This document shows positions 46,881 through 59,954 of a DNA stretch of 64,000 nucleotides, one piece after another; the first letter of the stretch is position 1; every line of letters starts with the position of its first letter. This DNA comes from Polytrichum commune (Eukaryota; Streptophyta; Polytrichopsida; Polytrichales; Polytrichaceae). Where the stretch lies: contig OX485805.1 of the NCBI GenBank assembly GCA_950295325.1, positions 3,596,501-3,660,500 of the forward strand. The letters run 5' to 3'. Position numbers and translations under genes: made by a program. Under the pieces are notes generated by a model. The model saw only the letters and a program-made list of their open reading frames with translations, made no database searches and was not told where the DNA came from.

Positions 46881-49164
46881 GTTGTATATTGAAGGATCAC
46901 ATACAAAGATTGCAAAATGATATTGATATGTTATGTAGGATAGAAAATATCATTGTGTGAGTATGGTGAGGGTTAAGCAAACCCTATTGTGATGTAGTAA
47001 AGAAAATTTGCACCCATAGCATTCTTGTAAAGTAGATCTATGCCCATAGCATTACAGATCTAGAGTCAACATGAAAAATGAATGCCATTGAAATTCTTCC
47101 ATGCACCATAGATTTTTTTGTTTTTTATTTATTTTTAATCAACTATGTATACAAATGTTATAGAATGTCCCCTCTAAAAGTTATACACTTTCCTTGATGT
47201 ATGTTATGTTTATTGAAATACATACCTTACTTGTGCTCCAAACAATAAGCAAAGGCATGCTAGAAGGGACGGAATAATCAAGGGGAAAATTGGCCATATG
47301 CAAGTCTGGGTAGGGAAGGCAAGAAATATGAATCAAGGCCCAAGGCACCACTCCGATTTGTTTGAATAGGGTTTACACACATGACTGCATAACCCCTAGG
47401 TGACACACAACCCTAAACCCTAACTCATAAACCACGGCTATAATAGAGGCGCCTATTCCCGGTTAGGACTCATCGGCAATCTTTAGGGCACCGGAATTTC
47501 GATGAGGCTAGGACGGAATCCTGATCAGATTGGGATTGAATTTTGATAAATGTCGAGATTAAATTTTGATCATGTCAGAACCAATAGTGTCATGACACGT
47601 GTCTTGATTTTGAGTGCTAAAGTGAAAAGGGATGAGTAGTTATGGCAAACTCTAGACATTTGGTAATATGGGCTAACTTTTGACTTAAAAAACTCACAGT
47701 TATTTAAATTTAAGGAATAAATCACCGAGTGACTTGCACTCCTCTTGATTTCTTTTTTCCTACACTTTGCATTGCCTTATACTTCTCTAGATCTAGCGCA
47801 AAATCTCTTAAGTGATTGACTATGAGCGCCTCTAGTCTAATGACATTTTACATACTTATGAGCCTCCCAATGAATGTTTCAAATTCAAACAAGATGCCAC
47901 CTAAGCTCCATCCACTTCAATTGAAGATTAGTTGGGATACTTATTTATGGGATGCAAATAAAAAATATCGGTGAGGTTCTTCATGCATGAGAAGTTCCAA
48001 ATGAAACCACCTTACAGTCCTTGCCACCTGACTCCAATGAGTCAGACGCATCCATCCATCCATCTATCTATCCATCCATCCATTCATCCATCCATCTCAT
48101 ACCAGCTTTAGGGGAGTAAGGAATGAGCATCATCCACCAACGTATGTATTCGTCAGTGTTTCCAAACTCTCCAGCTAGTGAGGAATCAGGGACAAATCAT
48201 CCACGAACGTATTCACAATTGTATCCATCCATCCATCCATCCATCCCATCCCAACCACAAGGACGTAGGTGTCATCCGCCCACGCATCTAATGTATTTGT
48301 TAGCAAAGCTAAAACCTCCATTCCCACTAGGAATTTGTGGTGTATATATAAACTCATCCATTGTGAAGATGAAAACACAACATATCATTCTATAGCCAAA
48401 GGAAAATCGATCATACAATTTCACTCTAGTTGCGGCGTTAGAAACTATGAATTAGTCTAATGAAATCAAGTTGGAATGAATCAAGCTTCACTAAAACTCT
48501 TTTATCCATGGCGGTGGAATTTATGTAGACATCACAAACCTCCATGTCCTTCCAAGTACGTAATTATCACTCATCCAAAGAGGATAATCTCTATGAAAAC
48601 TTGTCCTATTTTTCATCCACATACGCACACAATAACATCTTTATTCTCATATATATTTGTCCATAAGTTTATAAGTTATGGACTAGACTACCAACGAGAG
48701 GAGAGTGGATGACTCACCACTTTTGTGGCTCGTTCTCCACCTACTGGAGTTGAGTTCCGGACGTAACTGATGAGCTCATGAAGTGAATATGAGAAAATAT
48801 GAATGATACTTTGCCTACATAGATGAAAAAATTGGAACAAATTCTCATAGCCCTTGTGTTCTTGGATGAGTGATTGGTTATGATTAATAACTAGCTCAAG
48901 TAGCTGGATGGCATGCCCTTTCCTACAACTCGTCATCCTCCACTCTCCTCTTGTTGGTTATCCAAGTTGATGGAACGAGGACCATGCTGGATGTCCTTGT
49001 GTAATATGATGTACTACTACTTTGCATAATGCACATCTTGTATCTCAAAGTGCATTACATTTTTGGATATAACATTATGTTTCTATACAACCAATAAGAG
49101 TTGCTGAAATCCTTTACGTTTGGTAATCTATTCGTGGGAATGCATTACGTGGAACAAGGACCAT
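46881..49164. other. Intergenic, no recognised gene
   Basis: Contains TCCA-type tetranucleotide repeats (48051-48096 and 48226-48247). A chance telomere-like phrase is near 47410. Confidence 0.45.
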
Positions 49165-49374
49165 TGTTCAGGGAGATTTATGGGCATAAGCGGTCAAGAT
49201 CCTAATTTTTCCAAGTCTGATTGGTGACATGTTGACATCTTTCGGGTTTTCTTTAATAATTTAAAGTATATTCTCTATATATATTTTAAGACAATCGATC
49301 AGTTTCCTAACGTCTTGAACCCCTCAACTGGTTATTTCTCAAACTCAACCAATTCATTTGTAACTATCATCGAT
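49165..49374 (-). mobile_element. Long-TIR element, copy 4 (one arm)
   Basis: On the minus strand it reads TAGTTACAAATGAATTGGTTGAGTTTGAGAAATAACC...CAAGACGTT...GAATATACTTTAAATTATTAAAG...CACCAATCAGACTTGG...GATCTTGACCGCTTATGCCC. It matches one arm and the inner junction of copies 1-3. The second arm is absent. Confidence 0.6.
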
Positions 49375-50528
49375 TCTCCGAATTCATTGACATAGACACC
49401 TGTGCTCGGCTACCACTTCACATGATGTGCTCAACGCTGGTTTCCACATAATTCTACTCAAAATGTAATTCTACTCAAAATGTAGATTCCACTTGGCGAA
49501 ATCTACAGCTCCACTAGAATCCGGTGGCCAAATGGCCTAACATGGAAACTAACCCTTATACTCCCCCATAATGCACACCCCCTCATGCAATACCTATTAC
49601 ATCATCCACCCAACGTATGCAACATCGTACACATCCATCCAACGTCCATCCAACGTTCCACCTGTTGGGAACGGCTCTCTTCCTGCAGGCAGGCCCAGTT
49701 TGGCTGGCCGTGCCTGCATGCGAGTGCATCGTAAGAGCATCGATGCGTATTTTTAGTTACCAAGCAACCGACATACCCAGGCGATTGATCGATCGCCATC
49801 GCCATCGCCATCGCAATGGCCGCACTATCATCATCATCAACATCATCATCGTCAGAGTCACGCACCTGCAACAGCGCTCATTACAAGCGTGCAGGGTCAG
49901 TAAGTAGCTTCGATGTGCACAGAGAGAGACACAGAGCTCGGAAGTTATTATCTTAGAAGTCTCTGCCACTTCACCTCTGGCACTGCTTTCGCCAGAAAAT
50001 TGGCAGCAATTGGAGTGGAGAGACGGCAAACGAGGATCGTCGGAGACGAGATGTTCCTTTTCGTGTGAGATTTGGTGAGGTGTGTAGTAGGTTTGGTGGA
50101 AGTGCGAGGTTAGCTTTTTTATTTGTGATATTTTGAGATTTGTGTTGTGAGATTCGGTGAGGCATGGTTGTTGATGACTTTTGCGGATTTGTGGGTGAGC
50201 TTGTGTGTAAGTAGGTTTTTTCTATCTGTGATTGAAATTGTGAATGCGAGTGAGCGTGGGAGGTTTGGAAGTTTGTGGGGGTTTGTTGAAAGGGAGATGA
50301 TAAGAGAGGAGTGGTGCGATGTATAGTTTATCTTATTTGTGATTAAAATTGTGAATGTTAGCGAGGAGAGGTTTGTAGACTTGGAAGTTTGGAAGAGTGT
50401 GGAGGTTCGTAAGAGGGGAGAGGATGAGAGGGGAATGGTGCGATGTGTATTATGCGGAGTGAGAATGTGTGAGGTAGGCTTGGGGTGAGAAAGAGTAAGG
50501 AGGAGGATTAAGATTGGTGCAAGTAAAC
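49375..50528 (+). promoter_or_regulatory. Promoter and leader region of the reticulon gene
   Basis: Composition shifts from AT-rich repeats to a mixed region with GATCGCCATC runs (about 49790-49815) and a TCATCATCATCAACATCATC stretch (about 49828-49856). A long leader free of good ATG-initiated ORFs leads into the start codon at 50529. No single TATA box can be chosen with confidence. Confidence 0.35.
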
Positions 50529-53500
50529 ATGGAGGCATGTCTACCGGATGTGAGAGTGGCACCGGTGAAGGTAACTGCAAGCTCACAACAACAAGCAGGA
50601 TACGCATCACCACGGAGGAAGATCGGAGGGGGGAGTGACGCAGGTCCGCTGTACAGAAGCTTGAAAGGATTGTCAAGGTCGAAGAGCGCTAGAGACCCCG
50701 CGGAGGAGGTTTACGAGGAGTTTGGTAGCCCTGTGGAGCGGGCTGCATCCAGGCCTTCGTCACGCGTTAAGACCAGAGTTGCGAAGGACGCCCGGGCGGA
50801 ATTGTTAGGCTTAGATGAGGCGCACATGCACAATGTAGGCCACAACAGGGGTTTGCGAAGTAGGAGCGCAGCCAGAGTAAGGGAGGGCGTGGTAGATATC
50901 GAAATGGATGTGGACCAATGTGAGAATTATGTGGCATCATCGCACAATGATATCATCTCCAAGGCACGACCTCCCTCTCGCTCGAAGAATAGGAGTTTAA
51001 GAGAAGAGAATGGGGATACTGTGACCTTGCAAGAGGCATTGCAGCAGGCGGCGGAGAGAGACAGGGAGGTGCGTGCTTCACGAACGACAAAAGGTGGAGT
51101 TGATGGTCCTGTAGAAATCGATGTTCGATCGTATGGAGGTAGAAGTGTTGGTTCTACTCCGAGATTGAGTACCCGAGCTTCAACTCCTCGCTTAACGGTT
51201 AGAGGCTCACTCCAAGATCATGAGGATTTGGGTGGCGGGTCACTGGATGTGGAATGTGAGAAGGAATTACGTAGTAGTGGTGTTGATGTTGCTCCGAGGT
51301 CTTTGATTTCGATGAATTCTATGGAGGATGACGTAGGACAGGTGGAGAGAGTAGTTTCGTACCGTACTCCTACAAGGAGTCCGCGAGGAGTCAGAGAGAG
51401 TAGTGATCATTTGGCAGAGGAAAGGATTATGAGAGCAGAACGTCTCACCCGGAAGCAGCAGTTGCGGAGTCCACGAAAGACAAAAGGGGAAATTATTGCA
51501 GACATGCAAGTAGATACAGTGATGGTGCAAAGCGAACGGGTGTACGCACGAAGGAATGTGAGGAAGGCGGAGGTGGATGGTCCTGCCGCTGATGATGATG
51601 ATGAGGAAGATGTACAAGTGAATCAGAGGAAAAGCAGAGTTGCAAGGCAACATAAGCGGAAAGTGCGAGAAATTCCTCGGGATTCTGCGACGGCTCTCCC
51701 TGTCAGTAGTAGTCCTCCAGAATGTGAGATGCCTGATGTCCCTCCTGTTGAGCCTGTAGATCCTCTTCCTCCGTCACCAACGACATCTGCAAGGTCTGCA
51801 CGAGGTGAGTTAGTTTAGTGGTGAACTTTAGACCATCATATCCACGTTCCGTCATTGTTGTTGTTGATATACTTGAATTGCTAATGGCCCCGGGACTCCA
51901 ACAGGTATAGTAACTGTACATCATTAGCAAATTAGGCATCAGGCATACCTTCCTAATTCACTTAACCAATTTCCTCCGACCCTCCTCTAATGACCAATAT
52001 GCAAATTTCTGTTTCGTTGATTTAAAAAAAACAATGCAGTGCCCATACTCCTAGTTAAATTGGAAGTGTTACTAGATATTGGAGTGACTGACAGGTTTGA
52101 AATTACAGCAAGGAAGAATCACAGTATGCATTACAAGTAGGGGTATAATCTTCTTTACGTGGGATTGGAATGCCTCGCACATATTTGCACACGTTCTCCC
52201 AGCCATGTGGTGGACGAATGGGGGACTGCTCTTGGTCAAAATATGACTTTCTAGTGGGGTGCATGAGCATATTGGCAGAAATAGTGGCGTGCAATATTTT
52301 CGAAATTTCATAGGTCCAGCATACAGTGTACTAATTGGAGATTGTGAACTTGCAACAGAAGCAAATGCATCAACGGGTGTTGGTTGGCTACATGTCATAG
52401 GTGAGCTTTGTGCATTGCTCCAGACATTCTCTCTGCTCCCTTATTGCCACTCAGTAAGAATGGCCTTTGATCCAGTAAGCGTTTCTGTCTAGTATCTGTT
52501 GAGCTTATGTGCGTCACTTGTGTTTGTAACTGGGAGTGTCACTTCCACTGTAGATGCCTTCGTTTCTTTCCTCATCATTGTTCAACAAATTTTGTAAACC
52601 CAACAGCCACAAGCATAGTGGTGTGATAAGAATATTTAGTCCAAGTTTGTGGTCATGAATTGATCAGTGACGTCTATATTTTTGCAGGGGATTTGATAAT
52701 GTGGAAAGATGTACCAAGATCCACTCTTTGGTTTGGTGCTGGAAGCTTTGGCATCTTGTCTGCCTCCTTTATGCGAGAAATGCAGTCTGGGTGTGTATAG
52801 ACTACTCTTTCAACTCACACGTGCTTTGAATGCATTGTGTGGATTATAGAGTAACTATGGATCCTACTTGTTGAAATTAAGAGATATGGAACTGGAGCCA
52901 CAGGGTTTGTTGATCAGAAATAATCTGTTATTCCTATGGATACTCACATTATTGTTGTTGAACTGCAGGGTTGTTGCAATCTCTGCCAACTTAGCTCTAT
53001 TCTACCTAGCAATGGTGTTCTTCTATCGGACATTTCTACGCGGGTACTGTTCTTCCCTACAAATATTGTGAAGTTCACAGCAATTCGTATCAACCATTTT
53101 CTTGTCAAACATGTTACAAATAGAATTCCGCCTGTTTGGAAATGTTATGATGTAGTGTATTTTCTTGTTAATATTAACCTCTCCAATGAATCCTGGGTGT
53201 GCAGATCAGTCGTCCACTCAATCTCTGGAAATGTTGATTCCTCTCAAGTGACAGAATCTGATTTACTTGGATGGATTCGACTAATTCTACCAGCTGTCAA
53301 TCTAGCCTTGAAGAAGGCCAGTGAAGTGTTCTCTGGTGATCCTGCTACTACTTTAAAGGTGAGATCCTTCTGTTGTCTTGGTGATTATTTTTTCCACCTC
53401 TTCATTCAGCTGCTTTAGACCATTTTAAAAGATTTTCTGCTTGGAGATATATTTATAACATGAGCTGGTTTACTTTGTTCCAGGTAGCTGCAGTGCTCTT

Positions 53501-54885
53501 GTTCTTTGCAAAAGTGGGCTCAGGAATCTCAATCTGGAGTTTTATACGCTTTGGTGCGTGTGATATCTAGCAACATCACAATTTCAAAAGTGGAGTCATT
53601 CTATATTGATGCTAATTGAAGTTTTCTTATACATTTGCTTTGTTCATTAGGAAAACTCTCATGCTCTTTTGTTACCTCTAGATGGGACTAGTCACTTCCA
53701 TTCATGCTTGTGTAACTGGTGTCAGGATCACTCAGAGACGGTCACTTGTTTGTTAACTCATAACTCATTTTGCAGGTTTCTTTGCACTCTTTACAATTCC
53801 AAAATGCCACTCTTGCTATTCAACTCAACTGCATGCATATGGTAAATTATCTCTAGAGCCTTCACTTATCAATCATTTCTTACATAAGCTCACATTTAGG
53901 AAGCAGTGGTTATATCCAGTCATCTTCATCCTAACAGTCTACGGTTGCGTACTGGTGAGGTTCAAGTCTCTCAACTTGTCATAATTGAATGATGCAGCTC
54001 AGGCACTTCTTGTCCGAGGGTTGGCATCCTGGAGTGGTTTTGCCCACAAGAAAGCTATGCTAGTAGGTGTATTCCTCCTCGGTTGGAATATGTCATCATT
54101 TACTTCTCGACTTTGGGGTGGTAAGACTCCAAACGTCTCTGATTAGGAAGTTTCCTGGACTAGTGAAAGCATGATTTAGCCAGCAATCTTATGTCAATTG
54201 CTGTATCATTCCTCTTTGGGTCCTATGAGTGACCTTCAAATCGATGCTAATGTTGCAACATGTCCCTCTTAACTCTTTATGTTCCATATCTTCATATTCT
54301 CATATCATCTCACGTCCAAATCGGGGTGCAGGATTTATGCTGATTGTATGGCTCAAGTTGTACCAACAATCGCATCCTGCAAGCTTTGAGAAGGCTCTTT
54401 CTGATGCAAGTTGTGGAAGTGCCATGGATCGCATTGATCGCCGCAAGAGCTTACATCAAGCTATGATGGTGTGTCAATCTTGAAGACCTTGAACTTGGTG
54501 ACATGGGGATTTGAAGTGATTTTTTTGAAGTGTACATTGTTTTTGGATTTAGTCTCAAGAAGCAGCTACATTTATTGGTTTGTTTTTGCACATACTTTTG
54601 CAGGCACCTGCAGCTGCTTCTTCGCCAGGTGGAACCCCCTTCATCAAAGAAAGCAAAGTTCAATCCTTTCCAGGTGCATTTTATTGACCAGATCTTGCAT
54701 CATTTTTCTATTTTTGAGATCAACATATTATTGCCACCAAATAGAGACCTAGGATTATCTAGTTCCAAATTATAATTCTGATCCAATGACGGTTGTCTCT
54801 ATTGTAATCCGCTTACCAAAATGTACTCTATACTGTCTATGTTATTGCAGATAGGAAGTCAAGCGGTGTCACATACAGAGCATGA
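50529..54885 (+). CDS. Reticulon-like protein with long N-terminal extension (RTNLB21/22-like)
   Basis: Reticulons insert hydrophobic hairpins that curve ER membrane into tubules. Ten exons join in phase: 50529-51804, 52688-52790, 52969-53043, 53205-53358, 53484-53553, 53776-53841, 53998-54120, 54332-54468, 54604-54673 and 54851-54885. That gives about 702 residues. Exon 1 (425 residues) is a Ser/Arg-rich disordered region (SRSKSARDPAEE, STPRLSTRASTPRL, TRSPRG). The reticulon domain follows: DLIMWKDVPRSTLWFGAGSF, NLALFYLAMVFFYR, LPAVNLALKKASEVFSGDPA, GFFALFTIPKCHSCYSTQL, FAHKKAMLVGVFLLGWNMSS, FMLIVWLKLYQQ. This order fits the plant RTNLB21/22 type. If the exon 8 donor is two bases later (54470), the last two exons read in another frame ending at 54958 (about 727 residues). 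Transcript data would decide. Confidence 0.9.
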
Positions 54886-55617
54886 ACGTGTTGTCAACTC
54901 TGAGCATAAAAGTAGTGCTCTGACTGTACATTTTGAAGTGTCTCATGTTTCGAATTAGCCTTGCTCCTTATCTAATCTGGTCACGTCCAGGAGCATGCAA
55001 CTGTCCAGGGTACAACATCCAGGTCCGAGGTGCTGGATGAAGGCCTTTACAGTGCGAAGAGCTTAGATTAGTTGCGCCCCATTTTTGTTACTTACATGAA
55101 GGTGGTCACTTTTTGCATACCTTGTGTAGACTCAACTGTATACATCCTTGATGAGTATGCTGACCATGACTTCATTTTACTGAAATAAGGATGCAAGTAG
55201 TGCATTTCCGGATTGATATCTTGTAAATTGATTTAGCTTGACCCAATGAATTGACTCTGGATACCAGCACTTAGTGAATGCCTTAGAATTGTTAGGAGAT
55301 CTCATGTCCTTGAGCAATGTTCTCAGATTGAGATATCCAAAGGCATCTGATGTAAACATTTCCCACTATATCGAAATTGTATCGAGGAAGTTCCCTTGCT
55401 CTTTTCTACATGCATTTGAAATGTTTACATCTTTTCAGGAGTTTTATGTTCGATTCATCACATAAATGCAAAATTTGAGATGACCTTTTTGTCTTCTCAC
55501 TCAATGAAATACTCATCCTTTCAAGCCTTCTTACCTTCCCTACAAGCCTTCTTACTCCATGACTTCCATCACCATAAATGAACATGGTAACTTAAATTGT
55601 GTGTTAAAATCTCTATG

Positions 55618-58600
55618 TTAGTATGCCCAATCCTTCATTGGAAACTCTTTCTTGTCATCATCAATCTGAGGAACTACACGAACAGGGTGAGGTCCTGTTG
55701 TCTTCTCAATTCGGTCTTGTTTTCCTCTAATGACCTCGTTCAGCATGTTTCTCTGGGGACACACAAAATTCACAGGTATAAGTAACCTGCATTACAGGTA
55801 TGTGGCATATCATAGATATAGAATGGTGCCTCCACATTAGTATGTTTGCAAGTAAGGATGTGTGTTTGTAGATGCCAAGTACCTTGAACAATTCCCACTT
55901 GCGTGTTTTCATGTACAGTTTGTAGACCTCGTCCTCTTTCTTGTAATCCTGATCCCTCGTAAAAGGGCTTGTTAGTAAAGATTACGTGACTGATCTTGAT
56001 TCATAAGGTGACTAGTATAACGTAGTGTTCTGAATCCACACATGAAAATTAAGGCTTGGGGTGTAGGGTTTAGGGCTCCATAAAGTCCACAAATTATTAA
56101 GTGGTTTACACCTCAGTGTGGTTTATGGGAATTAAGGAATAGATTGACACCATGCTATGGTATTCATGCTAAGAGATGAACAAGCTGGAAGTAAGGTATG
56201 TAGGCCTTATCTGGTCACATTCTCAATTGGGAATTCAATGATGAAATGGTAGATGGCAAGGCTTGTAGTTAGGAACGGTCACCCAGAAGATGTATTCATG
56301 ATGAGATTGGTCAAAATGTTCAATCATTAACAAATTTCAGAAAGCCAATGTAATTGTTCAAAGATAAAGAAGATCTTCACTTTGCACTCTTATAACTCGG
56401 GCAACTCTAGTGCTTCCATTTTGAAACCTAATATTATCATGATAGTTTTTGCAATTGCTCACCAGATGAGATAATTTCATAGCCTATCCAACGGTTAGAG
56501 ATGTCTGTGGCATGGGAAGTTGGAAGTGCCTGCAATAGCGATGTATAACTTAACTTATGATACGCAAAAACTTACATGTTGAGAGAGGGCTTTGATGACA
56601 TCCCTATCACAGTGGCGGTGAAAGTCCCATTTATTGAGCACAAGTGTGTCAACCTCGGTCACGGCCACAATGCTTGCAGCTCGTTTTGTGTCGGTCAATA
56701 AACCTCGCTGAATCATGATCACATCACTTGACATTCATCGGCATGTTGATATCTTTATAAAACCTAATTTAAAGAGTTATATATAAACAAAGTTATGGTG
56801 TAAGATTAAGAATGGATTCAAAAAAATGATATGGCAGTGACAGGGGTTGTAATAGCAGTGGAAGAGAACGCTTTCGAGCAATTGGGTTGTCTTTATCTCA
56901 TAATACAGAAAGATGTGTCAACATGCCAGGTATTTTCTATCGCCCTTACTAAATAAATATGTGATTTGGAGATATAGAAGGTTTGAATTGTTGTGTTCCT
57001 AATCTTTGACAACTTTTTCTTTGTGAATTAAGGATTCTAGTTTCTATAAAAGTATACCCAAATAGATAGCTTGATTCATGTGCAAGCCTTCTCCTCCTTT
57101 ACAATATGAAGTTCACACTTGTCACATGAATACTTTCACAAATCAAGATTCTCACACATTTTAAGAGCATTTTCGTTTGTGTAAGCTTTTTACCAATTTG
57201 ATAAAGAAGACTTTATTGGACTGACACATGGAATTAAGAGGACTAATCTCATGACTTCCCGATTCAAAGTGTACACCTCTCCGAAGTATTGGTTGGTGAA
57301 CAATGCTCCTATGTCGAGAATGGTAGTCTCCTGAAACCCAATTGCAGAGCCAAAACTTGATTGTAAGCATTTTTCCCAAGAAATGGGTAAGTAGTAGCTC
57401 ATCATTGTCCAATAGCTACAACAAGTGTAGGTGGTACCATTGGTGAAAGTTGTACAATTACCATAAGATTCTACATTCTAAAAAAATCAGACTCGTTTTT
57501 GTTTAATGTATGATTTCTTGGAACCTGGGTGACTCATGCAAATCATTTGGCATATCCCAAAAGTTTGGGCACATGAACATCAAAAAATTTAAAGCATTTT
57601 TGATGTGTCTTCAAATATTATATGAAGATGTTGAAATTTTAATAATGATGAACTTGTGCATTGGTATTGTGTGAAATCTTTGAAGACAAGTTCGTAGTGT
57701 AAAATAGTAGTTTGGATGTACCCTGGATGTAAGGTATTGATCGATGCATATAATTTACACATTTATGGAACTTGTCATTTTCAAAATTTGACAATTTTTT
57801 CATAATTTTAAAAGATAGACAAGGTTTTAATAAAAACTTCAACAATTGAACAAACAATCACTTTGTGCCTAATTTGACCCCCAAGGAGGGCATCCTCAAT
57901 ATTGGGACACATGTGACGAACTTAGGGCCCTTTGGTAGGAGCTCGATGATTATCAAATCACATCAGAAAGTAAGAAAATAAATTGATGCATGTGCGAAGG
58001 TCTCACTCCCGAAGCAATGGAAGGTTTTGACGTCTCTTCATCGGGTGTCATGCGTCTCCTCACCCCGTGCATGTTGTCTTGCTCGAGCTTTAGAATCTCA
58101 CTAGTGGCAACCCCGGGCATGAAGCTAGGTGCATTTGGGTTGTTTGCAAACACGTTATATGAAAGCAACGTGCGCTCCCTATTGATTACGTTGCGCGCCC
58201 AACTCTCAAACTTCTGTTGGTAATACATGTTCTCGCTGCTTATCAACGCTGAATGCATTGTGCCCGCAGTCGCCATACCCAATTGCCACATGCGGTGGTC
58301 TTTCTCCGAAAACTCCATCTCTATTTGCTTCTGCATTTTCTCCTTGTCATGGCAATCCTTCAAGAACAAGGTGAGCGAATACCTTTGCTTGTGGGATGAG
58401 GATCTTCGTCTTCGCCACGAGTGATGGTGTTTTGGGCTTTGGCGTCCTTGCATCATGGAAGGAGACTTGAAACGCGCACTTGTGTTGCTCATGCTACTTG
58501 CCGGTCGAGACTTGGAGGCACGAGACTCTAGGTTCCGGATCGGGGATTGGACGAATGACGTGTGGTTACCTTGAGCGGAAGTGGCTCGTTTCTCACTTGC

Positions 58601-59898
58601 CTTTTGGTCACTTGCTTTTGTGGGTGCTAACCTCTCCGTGGCACCCCATGGTGATAAGGGTCCCCCGTCCTCGGACCCGATCGAGCCCTTCCTTTGGGTG
58701 TTTGTGAAGGATTTCATGGCATGGATTGGCAAAGTTTGATGCGTGGGAGCTGTATTTGGCCTCTTTGCACCTAAAACAATAAAAATGTGTTACAAAAACT
58801 CTTTCCTTTGTTGAGCACAACATGAATGCTGCTATAAATCTCATGCCATCGTGTTCCTGACCTCATATTTTGGGAGTGATCAGAGAATTGCACTCTTGTG
58901 GCACGATGATCAATCCAGATGGGTATCGTATGGATTTATAAACCATCTATGTCCACAAGACATGTATCTTACAAATCCTCAAATATATCAAAATTTCCTC
59001 TATAAAAATAGGTGCAAAAGAATACAAAATGAAAGTTAGGGTTTTCTATACGAATGCTTGTATTTGATCTAAAGGGTTGAGCAATTACAATAGTATGTTT
59101 GCTGGAACTCAGTTTGGCTAAGGGCACGGCTAAGGGTTATGGCTAAGACCAAATTGTAAGAAATATCTAATGCTCTAGTGACTAACCTACTTGGGAGTCC
59201 TTCTCGTTGCTCTTTATAAGAAATTATGCACAGTTTGGTTCAAGTTCACCTTACAATTGTTGATAATATGAACAAATGAATCGACAACCCATAAGGAGAT
59301 GGATCAATTTGTCCACTTTCAAGGTCCCAGTTTTTAAAGGATTATCCTTATCACATTGGCATCCTATGGTCTTAGGTTGCATCTTTGTAACATTCAAGGA
59401 TTTTTTGTGGACATTTGCATCTTAATCACCCAACCATGAGTGCACAAAGAAGTTGACAAGTGCACCTACTTAATGAAGTGTCCTTTGAAGCAAGGTTGCA
59501 TTGTGTGGAGCACCCTGGTGCATCCTCGTGTGATGCTCCAATCTTTTTGCTTTTGAGTTTCATAACTTGGTGGATCATGTCCTGGTTACGGAGGATGGCT
59601 TTGGGTAGTCCCTCTGGGAGGATTGGGCCAGAGTGATATTGCAAAACTTTTGCCAATTGGCTACCACGAGTGGACGGCCTAGATATCAATTTCGGTCTCC
59701 ACCACTCTTTCTCCTTATCTTGTACCTCTTGCTTGCACCGGTTATGTGTAGTTGGCCTGTCTCCAAGGGTTGATTAAAGAACATTCTTAAGCTGCCCTTT
59801 GATGTCCTCTTTCCAAAGTTACACCCCATTACATCATATTCAACCCATGACACCACGCTCAATTGCATACTCTATTGAATATGAATATTATCCTAGTA

Positions 59899-59954
<56 letters not shown>

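Noticed and set aside
47400-47425. Telomere-like AACCCTAAACCCTAAC
   Set aside because: Only about two units, embedded in ordinary sequence, so it is not a telomere or an interstitial telomeric array.
50119-50676. 185-residue minus-strand ORF at the reticulon leader
   Set aside because: It overlaps the reticulon leader and first exon in antisense; the Ser, Thr and Pro-rich composition comes from the purine-rich sense strand.
53940-53985. GGTTCAAGTCT, resembling a tRNA B box
   Set aside because: No A box at the proper distance and no acceptor-stem pairing; it lies in a reticulon intron.
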